Notes: generated from the sequence alone by a model not told the origin. Positions 27,798-37,036 are shown, counted from the stretch's first letter. The stretch is DNA of 51,987 bases from Caldifarciminota bacterium (GCA_903865935.1 CAIPLT010000088.1:1-51987); one strand, 5' to 3'. Numbers and translations are program-made.

Positions 27798-28652
27798 TTA
27801 CAGTAATGGATTGGAATTGAAGGGAATAGTTTTAACTTCATTTTTTACTGCGATGATTTGTGCCATAACACTGATAGCGATTTCGGATGGAGTCATTGAG
27901 CCAATTCCAAAGCCAATCGGGCTAAAAACTTTTGATAGTTCTTTCCTTGTAAATCCTTGTTTGATTAACATTCTAAAACAATCATTAACTTTGTTTTGAC
28001 TGCCAATCATTCCAAGATATTTATGTTGTTTTCGCAAACTCTTTCTTAAAATCAGTTCATCATATTGGTGGTTGTGCGTCATTATAACAATATAAGTGTT
28101 ATTAGTAAAATTGATTTGCTTATCAATATTTTTGTATGGGGTTATAGTGATTTTATCGGCTGAGGGGTGTTTTTCCTTATTTGCCCATTCTTTGCGGTTG
28201 TCAATCACGTTGACATAGAAACCAGCTTTTTTAGCAAGACCGGACAGTTCAATTCCGCAGTGTCCGGCACCGATAATGTAAAATAAAAATGGGTTGTGCA
28301 ATCGTTCAATCAAAACTTCAACCGAACCACCGCAAACCATTTTTATCAATCCTTTTCTACTCAAATCAAACCCAAGTTTGATTATCTCTAATGGTCTATT
28401 TTTGATAATATAATCAATGACTTGTTTTTCTAAATTACCACCTCCGATCGTTACAAAAATTTTACCGTTTTCATAAATAATCATCCGTTTGCCAAGATTG
28501 ATCGGCGCAGACGAAATTACTGATGTGACGGTTGCAAGATAAGCTGGAATATTATTTTCGATAATTTCCTGTATTTTTTTATTGACATCGCGTTCGATTT
28601 TAACCTCCGAGCAATACTTTGGAAATCGCAAACCAAAATACACAAATCGCAC
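27798..28652 (-). CDS. xdhC: XdhC/CoxI-family molybdoenzyme maturation factor
   Basis: Up to 284 residues. XdhC binds molybdenum cofactor, promotes its sulfuration and inserts it into xanthine dehydrogenase. The N-terminal XdhC domain shows PAYLATVTSVISSAPINLGK and IGGGNLEKQVID; the C-terminal Rossmann domain has FYIIGAGHCGIELSGLAKKA and a YLGMIGSQNKV segment. The start is uncertain: the longest frame begins at GTG 28652 inside the previous gene, whereas the only good ribosome site, GGAGG at 28608-28604, sits 5 bases before an in-frame ATC at 28598. Last gene of the xdh operon. Confidence 0.9.
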   Translation of the reverse strand: MRFVYFGLRFPKYCSEVKIERDVNKKIQEIIENNIPAYLATVTSVISSAPINLGKRMIIYENGKIFVTIGGGNLEKQVIDYIIKNRPLEIIKLGFDLSRKGLIKMVCGGSVEVLIERLHNPFLFYIIGAGHCGIELSGLAKKAGFYVNVIDNRKEWANKEKHPSADKITITPYKNIDKQINFTNNTYIVIMTHNHQYDELILRKSLRKQHKYLGMIGSQNKVNDCFRMLIKQGFTRKELSKVFSPIGFGIGSMTPSEIAISVMAQIIAVKNEVKTIPFNSNPLL

Positions 28653-29190
28653 TTAAAACCGCACTGCCTATTAAGCGGTACTTCATTTTAATTCTGTTCT
28701 GTACAACAAAATTACCAATCACGGTTATGGGAATACAGATAAGAAAAGACTTAACAGCGACCGGAATCAAATGCAGAAATACTCTGAACGGTGAAATAAA
28801 AGCGATATCGGCGCTCATTGCATTTAATAATGATAGAAAGAACATATGTCGTGCAATCCAGACTGGATTGAAATAACTCATCGCCATCAGGGTACGACCT
28901 TTGTAATCCAGATAACAAATATTTTCCTGATTTGGTTCTTTAAACAACTGACACGCCCGGATTTTATCTGTTGCATGGCAAAAAGTTCCTTCAATCATCC
29001 GAAACCATAGCGGCACTTCCAGTGCATAAACGGTTCCACCGATAAAACCAACACCGATTGTTCTTATGATACTCGGAGTGCCAAGGATAATCTGTGCTAA
29101 AAGGTCACCTAGACCATAAACCAAACAGCCTTCAAGGATATTACGAAATTGATTTCGGTCATGTTCTCGGATATTGACTTTAATACTCAT
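28600..29190 (-). CDS. Mpv17/PMP22-like membrane protein
   Basis: 196 residues, about four membrane segments. YGLGDLLAQ near the N terminus and the C-terminal run NFVVQNRIKMKYRLIGSA followed by FWFAIS resemble the Mpv17/PMP22 family, where GDxxaQ and a Pro/Asn-Phe...Arg...Trp block are conserved. That family is best known from mitochondrial and peroxisomal membranes, where channel activity has been proposed. Here it sits between the molybdenum subunit (6-base gap) and xdhC (overlapping), so a role linked to the xdh enzyme, such as purine or metabolite movement, is possible but untested. Assignment is by motif only. Confidence 0.55.
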   Translation of the reverse strand: MSIKVNIREHDRNQFRNILEGCLVYGLGDLLAQIILGTPSIIRTIGVGFIGGTVYALEVPLWFRMIEGTFCHATDKIRACQLFKEPNQENICYLDYKGRTLMAMSYFNPVWIARHMFFLSLLNAMSADIAFISPFRVFLHLIPVAVKSFLICIPITVIGNFVVQNRIKMKYRLIGSAVLSAICVFWFAISKVLLGG

Positions 29191-29196
29191 GGTTTA

Positions 29197-31521
29197 TTAA
29201 TCAGATATTTTCTTTAATTCTTCAATTGCCATAATTATTGATTCTGGGGTTGCGGGTATTGTAAGATTGGTTTCGAATTTATAATCCGCAACTGACTCAA
29301 TAGCATTTTTAATAGCAAAAAAGACCGATTCGCCATAAATTAATGGCGGTTCGCCGATTGCCTTGCTACCCAGAACACTGGAATATGGAGTATCCCGTTC
29401 AATCATTTCGATATTTAACTCTTGTGCAATATCTTTAATCGTAGGTATTTTATAAGTTGAAGGTGTGTTGGTAATACAAAATCCTTTGTCATCATATAAT
29501 AATTCTTCAATTGTCAGCCAGCCAACTCCCTGTAAAAATGCACCTTCAATCTGACCGCGGTCAATTGCTATGTTTAAAGATTTACCCATCTCGTGAACAA
29601 TATAAGTTTTTTTGATCGTAAAGTTACCAGATAAAACGTCAACTTCAACCAATGATAAAGCACAGCCATAAACAAAATATAAGAATGGACTGCCCTGTCC
29701 TTTAATCGGGTCAAAATTGATGTTCGGTGTTTTGTAAAAACCGTGTGCACACAAAGGAATTCGTTCGGCAAACGCCATTTTAACTAAATCCGTAAAAGTG
29801 ATAAATGATTTAGGATTTTGTTTATCGAAGATTATATTATTCTTAAATACGATATTTTCCAGTTTAGTTTTCTGTTTTTGATAAAGCAGCTTTTGGGCAA
29901 AATGTTTTAATTTTGAAATAATTTTATCGGCAGCAATCTTTGCCGCATTACCATTTAAGTCAGCACACGCCGATGCAGCGGTCGGCGTAGAGTTACCGAT
30001 TCGTCTTGTGTTATTGCTTTCAATTCTGATTCGGTCAAGACTGACTCCGAATTGTTTTTCAACAACCTGAGCAACTTTGGTATTTACCTCCTGTCCCATT
30101 TCGATTCCACCGTGTGAGACGGATATTGTTCCGTCTTCATAAATCCAAATTAACGCCGATGTCTGATTGTGCGAAATTTTAGTAAAAGATAAACCAAACT
30201 TTACCGGTGTTATACCGATGCCTCTTTTTATATAATTACTTTTATGGTTAAATTTGTGTACGTCCTGAACTAATTTATCATATCCGGAATTTTTCTTGAG
30301 TCTATCAAATAATTCACTGAGATTAGAATCTTGAATCTTTTGACCATAAGGTGTTTTTTGTCCGGTCTGGTAGAGATTTGCCTGTCGGATTTTAATCGGG
30401 TCGATTTTTAGTTTATGCGAGATGCGCTCCATAGTGTATTCAATAGCAAATATTCCTTGGGGTGCACCAAATCCGCGTAATGCGGTATTGGGTGGAAAAT
30501 TAGTACGCAGAGGACGACCGATTATTCGAGCATTAGGCATAAAATAAGCATTGTCCGCATGAACCATTGCCCGTTGCATAATTGCCAAGGAAAGGTCAGT
30601 ATAAGCACCGCCCTTAATATTAAATTCGATTGCATAAGCTTTCATTTTCCCGTCTTTGTTAAAACCAACCTTATATTTGCATTCCATTGGATGACGTTTT
30701 CCGCGCCATGACATATCATCAACACGACTGAGTCTCAGTTCACATGGTTTTCTGGTTTTATACGCAGCAAGCGCGGCAAGACATGCCCAGATGGTTGCAG
30801 CACGTTCTTTGCCGCCAAACCCGCCGCCAAGTCGTCTTACATCAACCGTAATATCCTTATTTTTTAAGCCAAGCACTCTTGCAACTACATCCTGTACTTC
30901 ACTCGGGCTTTGGGTTGCAGATTGTATTATAAATTCATTGTCTTCAGTCGGTATCGCTCGCGCAATTTGGGTTTCAAGATAGAAATGGTCCTGAGAACAG
31001 GTGTTAACCAAACCTTCAATGACATAATCCGACTGAGCAAATCCCTTTTGAATATTGCCCGATTCGATTTTTCTGATTTCGCTGAGTAGAGAATTATTTT
31101 TTAATGCTTGGTTAATAGATAAAATTGGTTTGAGTAGTTTATACTTTATTTTTATCTGTTTTATTGCGGTTTCCGCAATTGCTACAGAGTCAGCGGCAAC
31201 AATTACAACCGGCTGACCGACATAATTGACTTTACTATGTGGCAGGAGTGGTTCATCTTTAGCCACCACTCCGATTTGATTTTTGCCGGGAATATCTTCA
31301 GCAGACAGAACCGTCGACACTCCTTTGATATTTTGTGCTTGCGATTTGTCTATCGATACAATTCTGGCATGGGCATGAGGACTGGTTAAGATTTTGACAA
31401 ATTGCAGGTCTTTTGGTTTGGGTTCATCAAAGATAAATCTTGCTTTACCGGTGACCAGCCACTTACCACTTAAATGCTGGGGGAATGTTTCCCGATATTT
31501 ATTGTCTTTATTACTATGCAT
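29197..31521 (-). CDS. xdhB: Xanthine dehydrogenase-type molybdenum-binding subunit
   Basis: 774 residues, normal for the Mo subunit of molybdenum hydroxylases. Landmarks: GGGFGGKE (232-239), whose Glu239 corresponds to the purine-binding Glu of bovine xanthine oxidase; ALRGFGAPQG with Arg349, matching the second purine-binding residue; SHGGIEMGQEVNTK; QGVGWLTIEE; and catalytic Glu724 in GSKAIGEPPL. Aldehyde oxidases replace the first two, so xanthine/hypoxanthine is the more likely substrate. It overlaps the FeS/FAD subunit gene by 8 bases (ATGCATAG). The symbol follows the Rhodobacter convention. Confidence 0.92.
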   Translation of the reverse strand: MHSNKDNKYRETFPQHLSGKWLVTGKARFIFDEPKPKDLQFVKILTSPHAHARIVSIDKSQAQNIKGVSTVLSAEDIPGKNQIGVVAKDEPLLPHSKVNYVGQPVVIVAADSVAIAETAIKQIKIKYKLLKPILSINQALKNNSLLSEIRKIESGNIQKGFAQSDYVIEGLVNTCSQDHFYLETQIARAIPTEDNEFIIQSATQSPSEVQDVVARVLGLKNKDITVDVRRLGGGFGGKERAATIWACLAALAAYKTRKPCELRLSRVDDMSWRGKRHPMECKYKVGFNKDGKMKAYAIEFNIKGGAYTDLSLAIMQRAMVHADNAYFMPNARIIGRPLRTNFPPNTALRGFGAPQGIFAIEYTMERISHKLKIDPIKIRQANLYQTGQKTPYGQKIQDSNLSELFDRLKKNSGYDKLVQDVHKFNHKSNYIKRGIGITPVKFGLSFTKISHNQTSALIWIYEDGTISVSHGGIEMGQEVNTKVAQVVEKQFGVSLDRIRIESNNTRRIGNSTPTAASACADLNGNAAKIAADKIISKLKHFAQKLLYQKQKTKLENIVFKNNIIFDKQNPKSFITFTDLVKMAFAERIPLCAHGFYKTPNINFDPIKGQGSPFLYFVYGCALSLVEVDVLSGNFTIKKTYIVHEMGKSLNIAIDRGQIEGAFLQGVGWLTIEELLYDDKGFCITNTPSTYKIPTIKDIAQELNIEMIERDTPYSSVLGSKAIGEPPLIYGESVFFAIKNAIESVADYKFETNLTIPATPESIIMAIEELKKISD

Positions 31522-32959
31522 ATAATTCCGGGAATAATTTTAAAAAGTGTCTAGTAATCTGGTTTCTCACGAGTAATGTACGGAACTCTTTACTACCCCG
31601 TAAATCACTAATCGGTTTTATTTCAGCATTCAAGATTGATGATACCTTTTTTGTGGTATCTTTAGTAATAATTTTTCCTTTCAGGTATGAGCTCGCTTTT
31701 ACAGCTAATACAGGAAATGGTGCAACTCCACCTAAAGCGATTCTTGCGTTTGTTATTGTTCGGTTTTTCAGTTCTAAACAAATAGCAGAATTGACCGATG
31801 CGATGTCAACTGCTTTTCGCTTAGCACCTTTTTCAAAACTGGTCAGCGTCTTTTTTATCGGTATTTCGATAGCAAAAATAATCTCATTTGTTCTGAGTAA
31901 TATCTTTTTGTAACTGAGATAAAAATCTGACAGATTAACTTTTCTTAGCCCAGATTTTGATTTAAGTATTAATTTTGCATCTAAAGCAATGAGTACGGTT
32001 GTCAAATCAGCAACTGGTGAAGCATTGCCAATATTACCGCCGATAGTTGCGATATTGCGTATCTGTTGAGAACCGATTTGCAAAATGGTTGAAATAATTA
32101 TTGGTAGTTTTAATTTGATAATACAATTCTCCAAGATTTCAGAAAAAGTTGTCCCAGCACCAATTAATGTTGAATGGTTTTTCCGTCGGATAAAATTAAT
32201 TTCTTCGATTTCAGAAATATCGATAAATTTGTTATATAAATTCTTTTTAATATTAATATCAACCATCAAATCCGTGCCACCATTGATTATCTTGCAGGAT
32301 TCGTACTTGCTTGTGTCGTCCCAACTAGTAAAAAGCTCTTTAAGTGATTTAGGTATATTATAATTATTATAAGTTTCATTAATGTCTTGTTTCCAAAGGA
32401 TTCTTTTATTAAATGAAAGTAGCTTTTTGTTAATCTCGGTAAAATAAGAGGGTAATAATTTATTGGGATAATTTTTAAATCGATTTGCTATAAAAATCGC
32501 TGCTTTTTTTATAGATTCATAACCTGTGCAACGGCACAGATTTCCTTCAAGAGCATTATGAATATCGTTTTCAGTTGGTCGTTTGTTATTAAGAAATAAT
32601 CCGAAAAGCGACATCACAACACCAGGCGTACAATAACCGCACTGAATACCATGATAATCTAATAGCGCTTGCTGAATCGGATGGAGATTATCAGGACTTC
32701 CTAAACCTTCAATTGTTACAAGATGTTTGCCATGCAATCGTATTGCAGGGATTAGACAGGAGTTAACCGCAACATATCTAACTTTTTCATTGCGCACTTT
32801 ACCAATGACAATCGTGCATGCACCGCAATCTCCTTCCGAACAACCTTCTTTAGTTCCGGTTAAGTTGAGATGATTACGGATGAAAGATAAAGTGTTAAGA
32901 TTGGATGGTACGGATGTATTTACTTCTTCACCATTAAGGAAAAAAGATATGTTAAACAA
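31514..32959 (-). CDS. xdhA: Xanthine dehydrogenase-type FeS/FAD subunit
   Basis: 481 residues with two electron-transfer modules fused, as in Rhodobacter XdhA. [2Fe-2S] cluster one: Cys40, 45, 48 and 68 (CSEGDCGACT...NSC). Cluster two: Cys109, 112, 144 and 146 (CGYCTPG, NLCRCTGY). The FAD domain (about 205-480) has NGGTDLMVDI and ATIGGNIGNASPVADL. The start is TTG at 32959 because an in-frame TAA lies three codons upstream and no ATG is available; only a weak AAGG ribosome site precedes it. First gene of the leftward xdhA-xdhB-Mpv17-xdhC operon. Confidence 0.93.
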   Translation of the reverse strand: MFNISFFLNGEEVNTSVPSNLNTLSFIRNHLNLTGTKEGCSEGDCGACTIVIGKVRNEKVRYVAVNSCLIPAIRLHGKHLVTIEGLGSPDNLHPIQQALLDYHGIQCGYCTPGVVMSLFGLFLNNKRPTENDIHNALEGNLCRCTGYESIKKAAIFIANRFKNYPNKLLPSYFTEINKKLLSFNKRILWKQDINETYNNYNIPKSLKELFTSWDDTSKYESCKIINGGTDLMVDINIKKNLYNKFIDISEIEEINFIRRKNHSTLIGAGTTFSEILENCIIKLKLPIIISTILQIGSQQIRNIATIGGNIGNASPVADLTTVLIALDAKLILKSKSGLRKVNLSDFYLSYKKILLRTNEIIFAIEIPIKKTLTSFEKGAKRKAVDIASVNSAICLELKNRTITNARIALGGVAPFPVLAVKASSYLKGKIITKDTTKKVSSILNAEIKPISDLRGSKEFRTLLVRNQITRHFLKLFPELYA

Positions 32960-32988
32960 TATTATTTAACCTTAATATTTTAAAAAAC

Positions 32989-33077
32989 CTCCCGGATGGG
33001 ACGATGTTCGAACCTCAATAATCGAGCTAGTAAATCCACATGTATTCGAAATTGTCCGATCCTGGTAGATCGAATGC
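32989..33077 (+). repeat. Array repeat, copy 1 of 8
   Basis: Founding boundary of the array. The ~90-base core runs from CTCCCGGATGGGACGATG through TTCGAACCTC and ATCCACATGTATTCGAAAT to GAATGC. This copy is not downstream of a surface-protein gene and lacks the 5' extension that starts at stop codons. It is also the most divergent (ATTGTC for ATCGTC). Confidence 0.9.
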
Positions 33078-33282
33078 TTGATATATTTTTTAACACTATA
33101 ACAATATAATACAAAATCAAATAATTTCAAGGGTAAGTTTATACTGCGACAGCTTTATTATCTAAAATATCATTTATCAATAAGTTAAGAATAAGAGTTC
33201 GTAAATCTCATATCAGCGCTTTTTCTAAGTAATACGTAGAATTTTTCCGTTCTTCGCTATTCGCTTTTAAGTCCTAAAATCC

Positions 33283-33310
33283 TTGACAATTCAAGATAGC
33301 TATTTACTAT
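33283..33310 (+). promoter_or_regulatory. Promoter of SBBP gene 1
   Basis: TTGACA (33283-33288), 16-base spacer, TACTAT (33305-33310), preceded by the conserved phrase CCTAAAATCC found before several array genes. Leader of about 75 bases ends in AAAGGAGG. Confidence 0.65.
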
Positions 33311-33393
33311 ATCACCAGGTATGGGTATTAGTTTTTATATTGGTGGTATTTTAGAATACATTAGAATAAAATCGATGCCTAAAGGAGGACACG

Positions 33394-35013
33394 ATGAATC
33401 GATATAATGTTTTAATAACAATCCTATCTGCTCTCTGCTCGCTACTTCCTACTTACTTGCAAGCTCAGGTCGATACTGCCTGGGTAAGAACATATAACGG
33501 ACCGGCAAATGGTGTTGATGGGGGACGTGCGATAGCGGTTGACGAACAGGGTAATGTGTATGTGACAGGTATTAGTTATGGCACTTATATGGACTATGCC
33601 ACAGTTAAGTATAATTCAGCTGGTATCCAAGAGTGGGCTCAAAGATATAATGGACCGGGAAATGCTTGGGATTGGGTGAAGGCGATTGCAATAGACGGAC
33701 AGGGTAATGTGTATGTGACCGGAGGCGTTGCCGCAGGCGGTTATGATGATTATGGGACAATTAAGTATAATTCGGCTGGCGATACAGTATGGGTAAGACT
33801 ATATAATGGACCAGGAAATATAGGTGATGGGGCTTCTGCTCTTGCCGTTGATGATTCAGGTAATGTGTATGTGACCGGTGGCAGTTCTGGTTCAGGCACT
33901 TCATTAGATTATGCGACAATCAAGTATAATTCAAACGGCGATACTTTATGGGTAAGAAGATATAATGGACCGGGAAATGGCGATGATTGGGCTTATGCTC
34001 TTGCCATAGATGGAGCGGGCAATGTGTATGTGACCGGAGAAAGCCGTGGCTCAGGCACTTCTGATGACTATGTGACAATTAAGTATAATTCAGCTGGTGT
34101 TCCACAATGGGCTCAAAAATATAATGGACCGGGAAATGGCAATGATTGGGCATGTGCGATTGCAGTAGATGGAGCGGGCAATGTGTATGTGACCGGTTAT
34201 AGTGCCGGCTCAGGTTCTGATGATTATGCGACAATCAAATATAATTCAAATGGCGATTCACTATGGGCAAGAAGATATGATGGACCGGGAAATAGTGATG
34301 ATGAGCCTAATTCTCTTGCCATAGATGGACAGGGTAATGTGTATGTTACAGGAGAGAGTTATGGTTCTGGCACTGCTTATGACTATGCGACAATTAAGTA
34401 TAATTCAAACGGCGATACTTTATGGGTAAGAAGATATAATGGACCGGGAAATGGCGATGATGAGGCTTCTGCTCTTGCGTTAGATGGTTCGGGCAATCTG
34501 TATGTGACCGGTTATAGCACTGGCACAAATGCGGATTATGCAACAATAAAGTACAATTCAGCTGGTGTCCAAGAGTGGATTCAAAGATATAACGGACTGG
34601 GAAATGATTATGATGAAGCTGCTGCTCTTGCCGTAGATGATTCAGGCAATGTGTATGTGACCGGTTATAGTGCTGTTTCAAGCACTAATACTGACTTTGC
34701 GACAATTAAATATGTGCAGACGCAAGGGATAGAGGAGATTGCTTCGCTACCGCTCGCAAAGACAAGCGGTGTTGAAGTGTATCCGAATCCAGCAAAATCG
34801 TTTTTCGTTGCCCGTATTCCGTCATCTATTAAAAGCCAAATGCTGAGAATGTTTGATGTTTCGGGAAAACTATTAAAGGAGATTGATTCACCTTCAGCTC
34901 ACAATGGCAAGATTGCTGAAATGAGAGTTTCGCTTAAAGGAATAAAGCCCGGGGTTTATTTTATCAAAGTAGGGGATGAGATGATAAAGGAGAAGCTGGT
35001 TGTAACAAGATAG
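33394..35013 (+). CDS. Secreted SBBP-repeat beta-propeller protein with T9SS type-A tail (1)
   Basis: 539 residues. Signal peptide about 1-25 (ALCSLLPTYLQAQ), then eight repeats of about 53 residues of the type GNVYVTG...DYATIKYNSxGDTLWVRRYN, the SBBP beta-propeller repeat. The C-terminal ~75 residues are a T9SS type-A sorting domain: VYPNPAKSFF, MLRMFDVSGKLLKEID, then GVYFIKVGDEMIKEKLVVTR. It should be exported and anchored or released by type IX secretion, whose machinery is not in this window. AAAGGAGG lies 5 bases before the ATG. Its tail is nearly identical at DNA level to that of the YVTN gene ending at 51774. Confidence 0.88.
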   Translation: MNRYNVLITILSALCSLLPTYLQAQVDTAWVRTYNGPANGVDGGRAIAVDEQGNVYVTGISYGTYMDYATVKYNSAGIQEWAQRYNGPGNAWDWVKAIAIDGQGNVYVTGGVAAGGYDDYGTIKYNSAGDTVWVRLYNGPGNIGDGASALAVDDSGNVYVTGGSSGSGTSLDYATIKYNSNGDTLWVRRYNGPGNGDDWAYALAIDGAGNVYVTGESRGSGTSDDYVTIKYNSAGVPQWAQKYNGPGNGNDWACAIAVDGAGNVYVTGYSAGSGSDDYATIKYNSNGDSLWARRYDGPGNSDDEPNSLAIDGQGNVYVTGESYGSGTAYDYATIKYNSNGDTLWVRRYNGPGNGDDEASALALDGSGNLYVTGYSTGTNADYATIKYNSAGVQEWIQRYNGLGNDYDEAAALAVDDSGNVYVTGYSAVSSTNTDFATIKYVQTQGIEEIASLPLAKTSGVEVYPNPAKSFFVARIPSSIKSQMLRMFDVSGKLLKEIDSPSAHNGKIAEMRVSLKGIKPGVYFIKVGDEMIKEKLVVTR

Positions 35014-35065
35014 AAATCAACAATCAAAACGTATGATATTTCTGACTTAGATTATAAAAAAATAA

Positions 35066-35155
35066 CTCCCCGGATGGGACGATGTTCGAACCTCTATAAT
35101 AGAGTTAGTAGATCCACACGTATTCGAAATCGTCAAATCGTAGTAGTTTGAATGC
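35066..35155 (+). repeat. Array repeat, copy 2 of 8
   Basis: CTCCCCGGATGGGACGATG core with the outer inverted repeat GACGATGTTCGAA / TTCGAAATCGTC and inner hairpin CTCTATAATAGAG. The extension CTGACTTAGATTATAAAAA precedes it, as after most array genes. Confidence 0.92.
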
Positions 35156-35361
35156 CTGATACCTTTAATTAACACAATAACAATATAATATAAAATCCAT
35201 TAATTTCAAGGGTAAGTATATACTGCGACTGCTTTATTATCTAACATATCCTTTATCAATAAGATAAGAATAAGAGTTCGTAAATCTCTTATCAGCGCTT
35301 TTTCTAAGTGATACGTAGAATATTTTCCGTTTTTCGCTATCCGCTTTTAGTTCTAAAATCC

Positions 35362-35389
35362 TTGACAATCGATTGGTTTTAATTAATAT
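35362..35389 (+). promoter_or_regulatory. Promoter of SBBP gene 2
   Basis: TTGACA (35362-35367), 16-base spacer, TAATAT (35384-35389). The ATG at 35417 is preceded by AAAGGGA. Confidence 0.65.
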
Positions 35390-35416
35390 TCGGGTAAGAA
35401 AGATGAAAGGGAAAAA

Positions 35417-37036
35417 ATGAATAAATATAAAATGTTGTTAGTAATTGTATTTGCTCTCTGCTCATTGCTCCCTACTCTCTTATATGCACAGGTCGATACC
35501 GCCTGGGTTAGAACGTATAATGGACCAGGAAATAATACCGATAATGCTTCGGCAATCGCTGTCGACCGGACAGGCAATGTTTATGTTACTGGTCCGAGTT
35601 ATGGTTCTGGTACAGATTATGACTACACAACAATTAAGTATAATTCTCTTGGTGATTCAGTCTGGGTAAGAAGATATAATGGACCAGGAAATGGTGATGA
35701 TCATGTTTATGCAATGGCATTAGATAACGCAGGCAATGTTTATGTTACTGGTGCGAGTTATGGTTCGGGTACAAATCATGACTATGCAACAATCAAATAT
35801 AATTCGGCTGGCGATACAGTTTGGGTCAGAAGATATCATGGACCAACAAATGGTGAGAGTTTCGCTTATGCAATAGCCGTAGATACGGCAGGCAATACTT
35901 ATGTTACGGGTATGGATGTAGGTACTGGTAGCGGTGCTGACTATGTAACAATAAAATATAATGCAAACGGCGATACGGTATGGCTTAGACGATATAATGG
36001 ACCGGCAAATAATACCGACGGTGCTTCGGCAATCGCAGTCGACCGGACCGGCAATGTGTATGTCACCGGTTCGAGCCGTAGTGCCACTGCATTTGATGAC
36101 TACGCTACAATAAAGTATAATTCCAATGGTGTTCAGCAATGGGTGGCAAGATATAATGGAGCAGGAAATGACGCAGACGAAGCCAAGGCAATAGCGGTTG
36201 ATAGACAGGGCAATGTGTATGTGACGGGTTATAGCTATAGTTCTGGTGCAAATAATGACTATCTGACAATTAAATATAATTCATCCGGTGATACGACCTG
36301 GGTGCGACAATTCAATGGTTCAGGAAACAGCGCGGATTATGCTTACGCAATCGCGGTAGATGAGTCAAGTAATGTTTGTGTCACGGGTGGAAGTTATGGT
36401 TCAGGCACATCCCTGGACATTACGACCGTCAAATATAATTCTACCGGTGTTCAGGAGTGGCTGACCAGATATAATGGTTCAGGAAATGGCAGTGATGTAG
36501 CTTATGCGATGGTGTTAGATAACGCAAATAATATTTATGTTACGGGTACGACTTACAGTACTGGCACAACAGCAGACTTTGCGACAATCAAGTATAATTC
36601 AGGAGGTATACCGCAGTGGGTTCAAAGGTATAATGGAACAGGAAATGGCAGTGATAATGCTTCTGCAATAGCAATAGATGATGCAAATAATATTTATGTC
36701 ACGGGTTCGAGTTCTGGTGCTAGTGCGAATTCTGACTATACAACAATTAAATATGTACAAGGGCAGGGAGTAGCAGAAACAATTGAAAATTGTAAATTAA
36801 AAATTGATAATTTTTCTGTATATCCCAATCCGACAAAAACATTCTTCACTATCCGCTTACCGAAGACCACAGACCACTCAGAGATAAAAATATTTGATGT
36901 GACGGGGAACATAGTCAAAAGCGAAGAGCTGAAAGGGAAAAACAACCGCGTTTCTCTTGATGGTATAAAGAATGGAATTTATTTTGTTAAAGTCGGGAAT
37001 GAGATGATGAAGGAGAAATTGGTTGTTACAAGATAA
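35417..37036 (+). CDS. Secreted SBBP-repeat beta-propeller protein with T9SS type-A tail (2)
   Basis: 539 residues, the same length as the upstream paralog. Signal peptide KMLLVIVFALCSLLPTLLYA, eight ~53-residue SBBP repeats, then a sorting tail of a different subtype: VYPNPTKTFFTIRLPKTTDH, EIKIFDVTGNIVKSEELKGK, ending KEKLVVTR. This tail subtype is shared with the kelch genes at 43869 and 47873 and the YVTN gene at 45203 rather than with the SBBP gene next door. Only 117 bases separate it from the next SBBP gene, without an intervening array repeat. Confidence 0.88.
   Translation: MNKYKMLLVIVFALCSLLPTLLYAQVDTAWVRTYNGPGNNTDNASAIAVDRTGNVYVTGPSYGSGTDYDYTTIKYNSLGDSVWVRRYNGPGNGDDHVYAMALDNAGNVYVTGASYGSGTNHDYATIKYNSAGDTVWVRRYHGPTNGESFAYAIAVDTAGNTYVTGMDVGTGSGADYVTIKYNANGDTVWLRRYNGPANNTDGASAIAVDRTGNVYVTGSSRSATAFDDYATIKYNSNGVQQWVARYNGAGNDADEAKAIAVDRQGNVYVTGYSYSSGANNDYLTIKYNSSGDTTWVRQFNGSGNSADYAYAIAVDESSNVCVTGGSYGSGTSLDITTVKYNSTGVQEWLTRYNGSGNGSDVAYAMVLDNANNIYVTGTTYSTGTTADFATIKYNSGGIPQWVQRYNGTGNGSDNASAIAIDDANNIYVTGSSSGASANSDYTTIKYVQGQGVAETIENCKLKIDNFSVYPNPTKTFFTIRLPKTTDHSEIKIFDVTGNIVKSEELKGKNNRVSLDGIKNGIYFVKVGNEMMKEKLVVTR

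Larger units (their letters stand above)
32960..33393. other. Spacer between xdh operon and surface-protein array
   Basis: 434 bases holding array repeat copy 1 (32989-33077), a conserved leader block also found downstream of the next gene (about 33090-33290), a heptanucleotide tract (33247-33267) and the promoter of the first SBBP gene. No reading frame. Confidence 0.7.
35014..35416. other. Array spacer 2
   Basis: 403 bases: the 5' extension of the array repeat beginning at the stop codon, repeat copy 2, then a leader block closely matching 33090-33290, a heptanucleotide tract at 35327-35347 and a promoter. No gene. Confidence 0.7.

Noticed and set aside
33000-33020. tRNA gene or tRNA remnant on the minus strand of the array repeat (GGTTCGAA phrase)
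   Set aside because: The T-loop-like phrase lacks a matching T-stem, and no acceptor, D or anticodon arms can be built around it in any copy.
35720-36139. Open frames antisense to the propeller genes (also 34394-34681, 44144-44407, 50725-50976)
   Set aside because: They arise because repetitive coding sequence lacks stops on the other strand; no ribosome sites, and the sense strand has clear domains.
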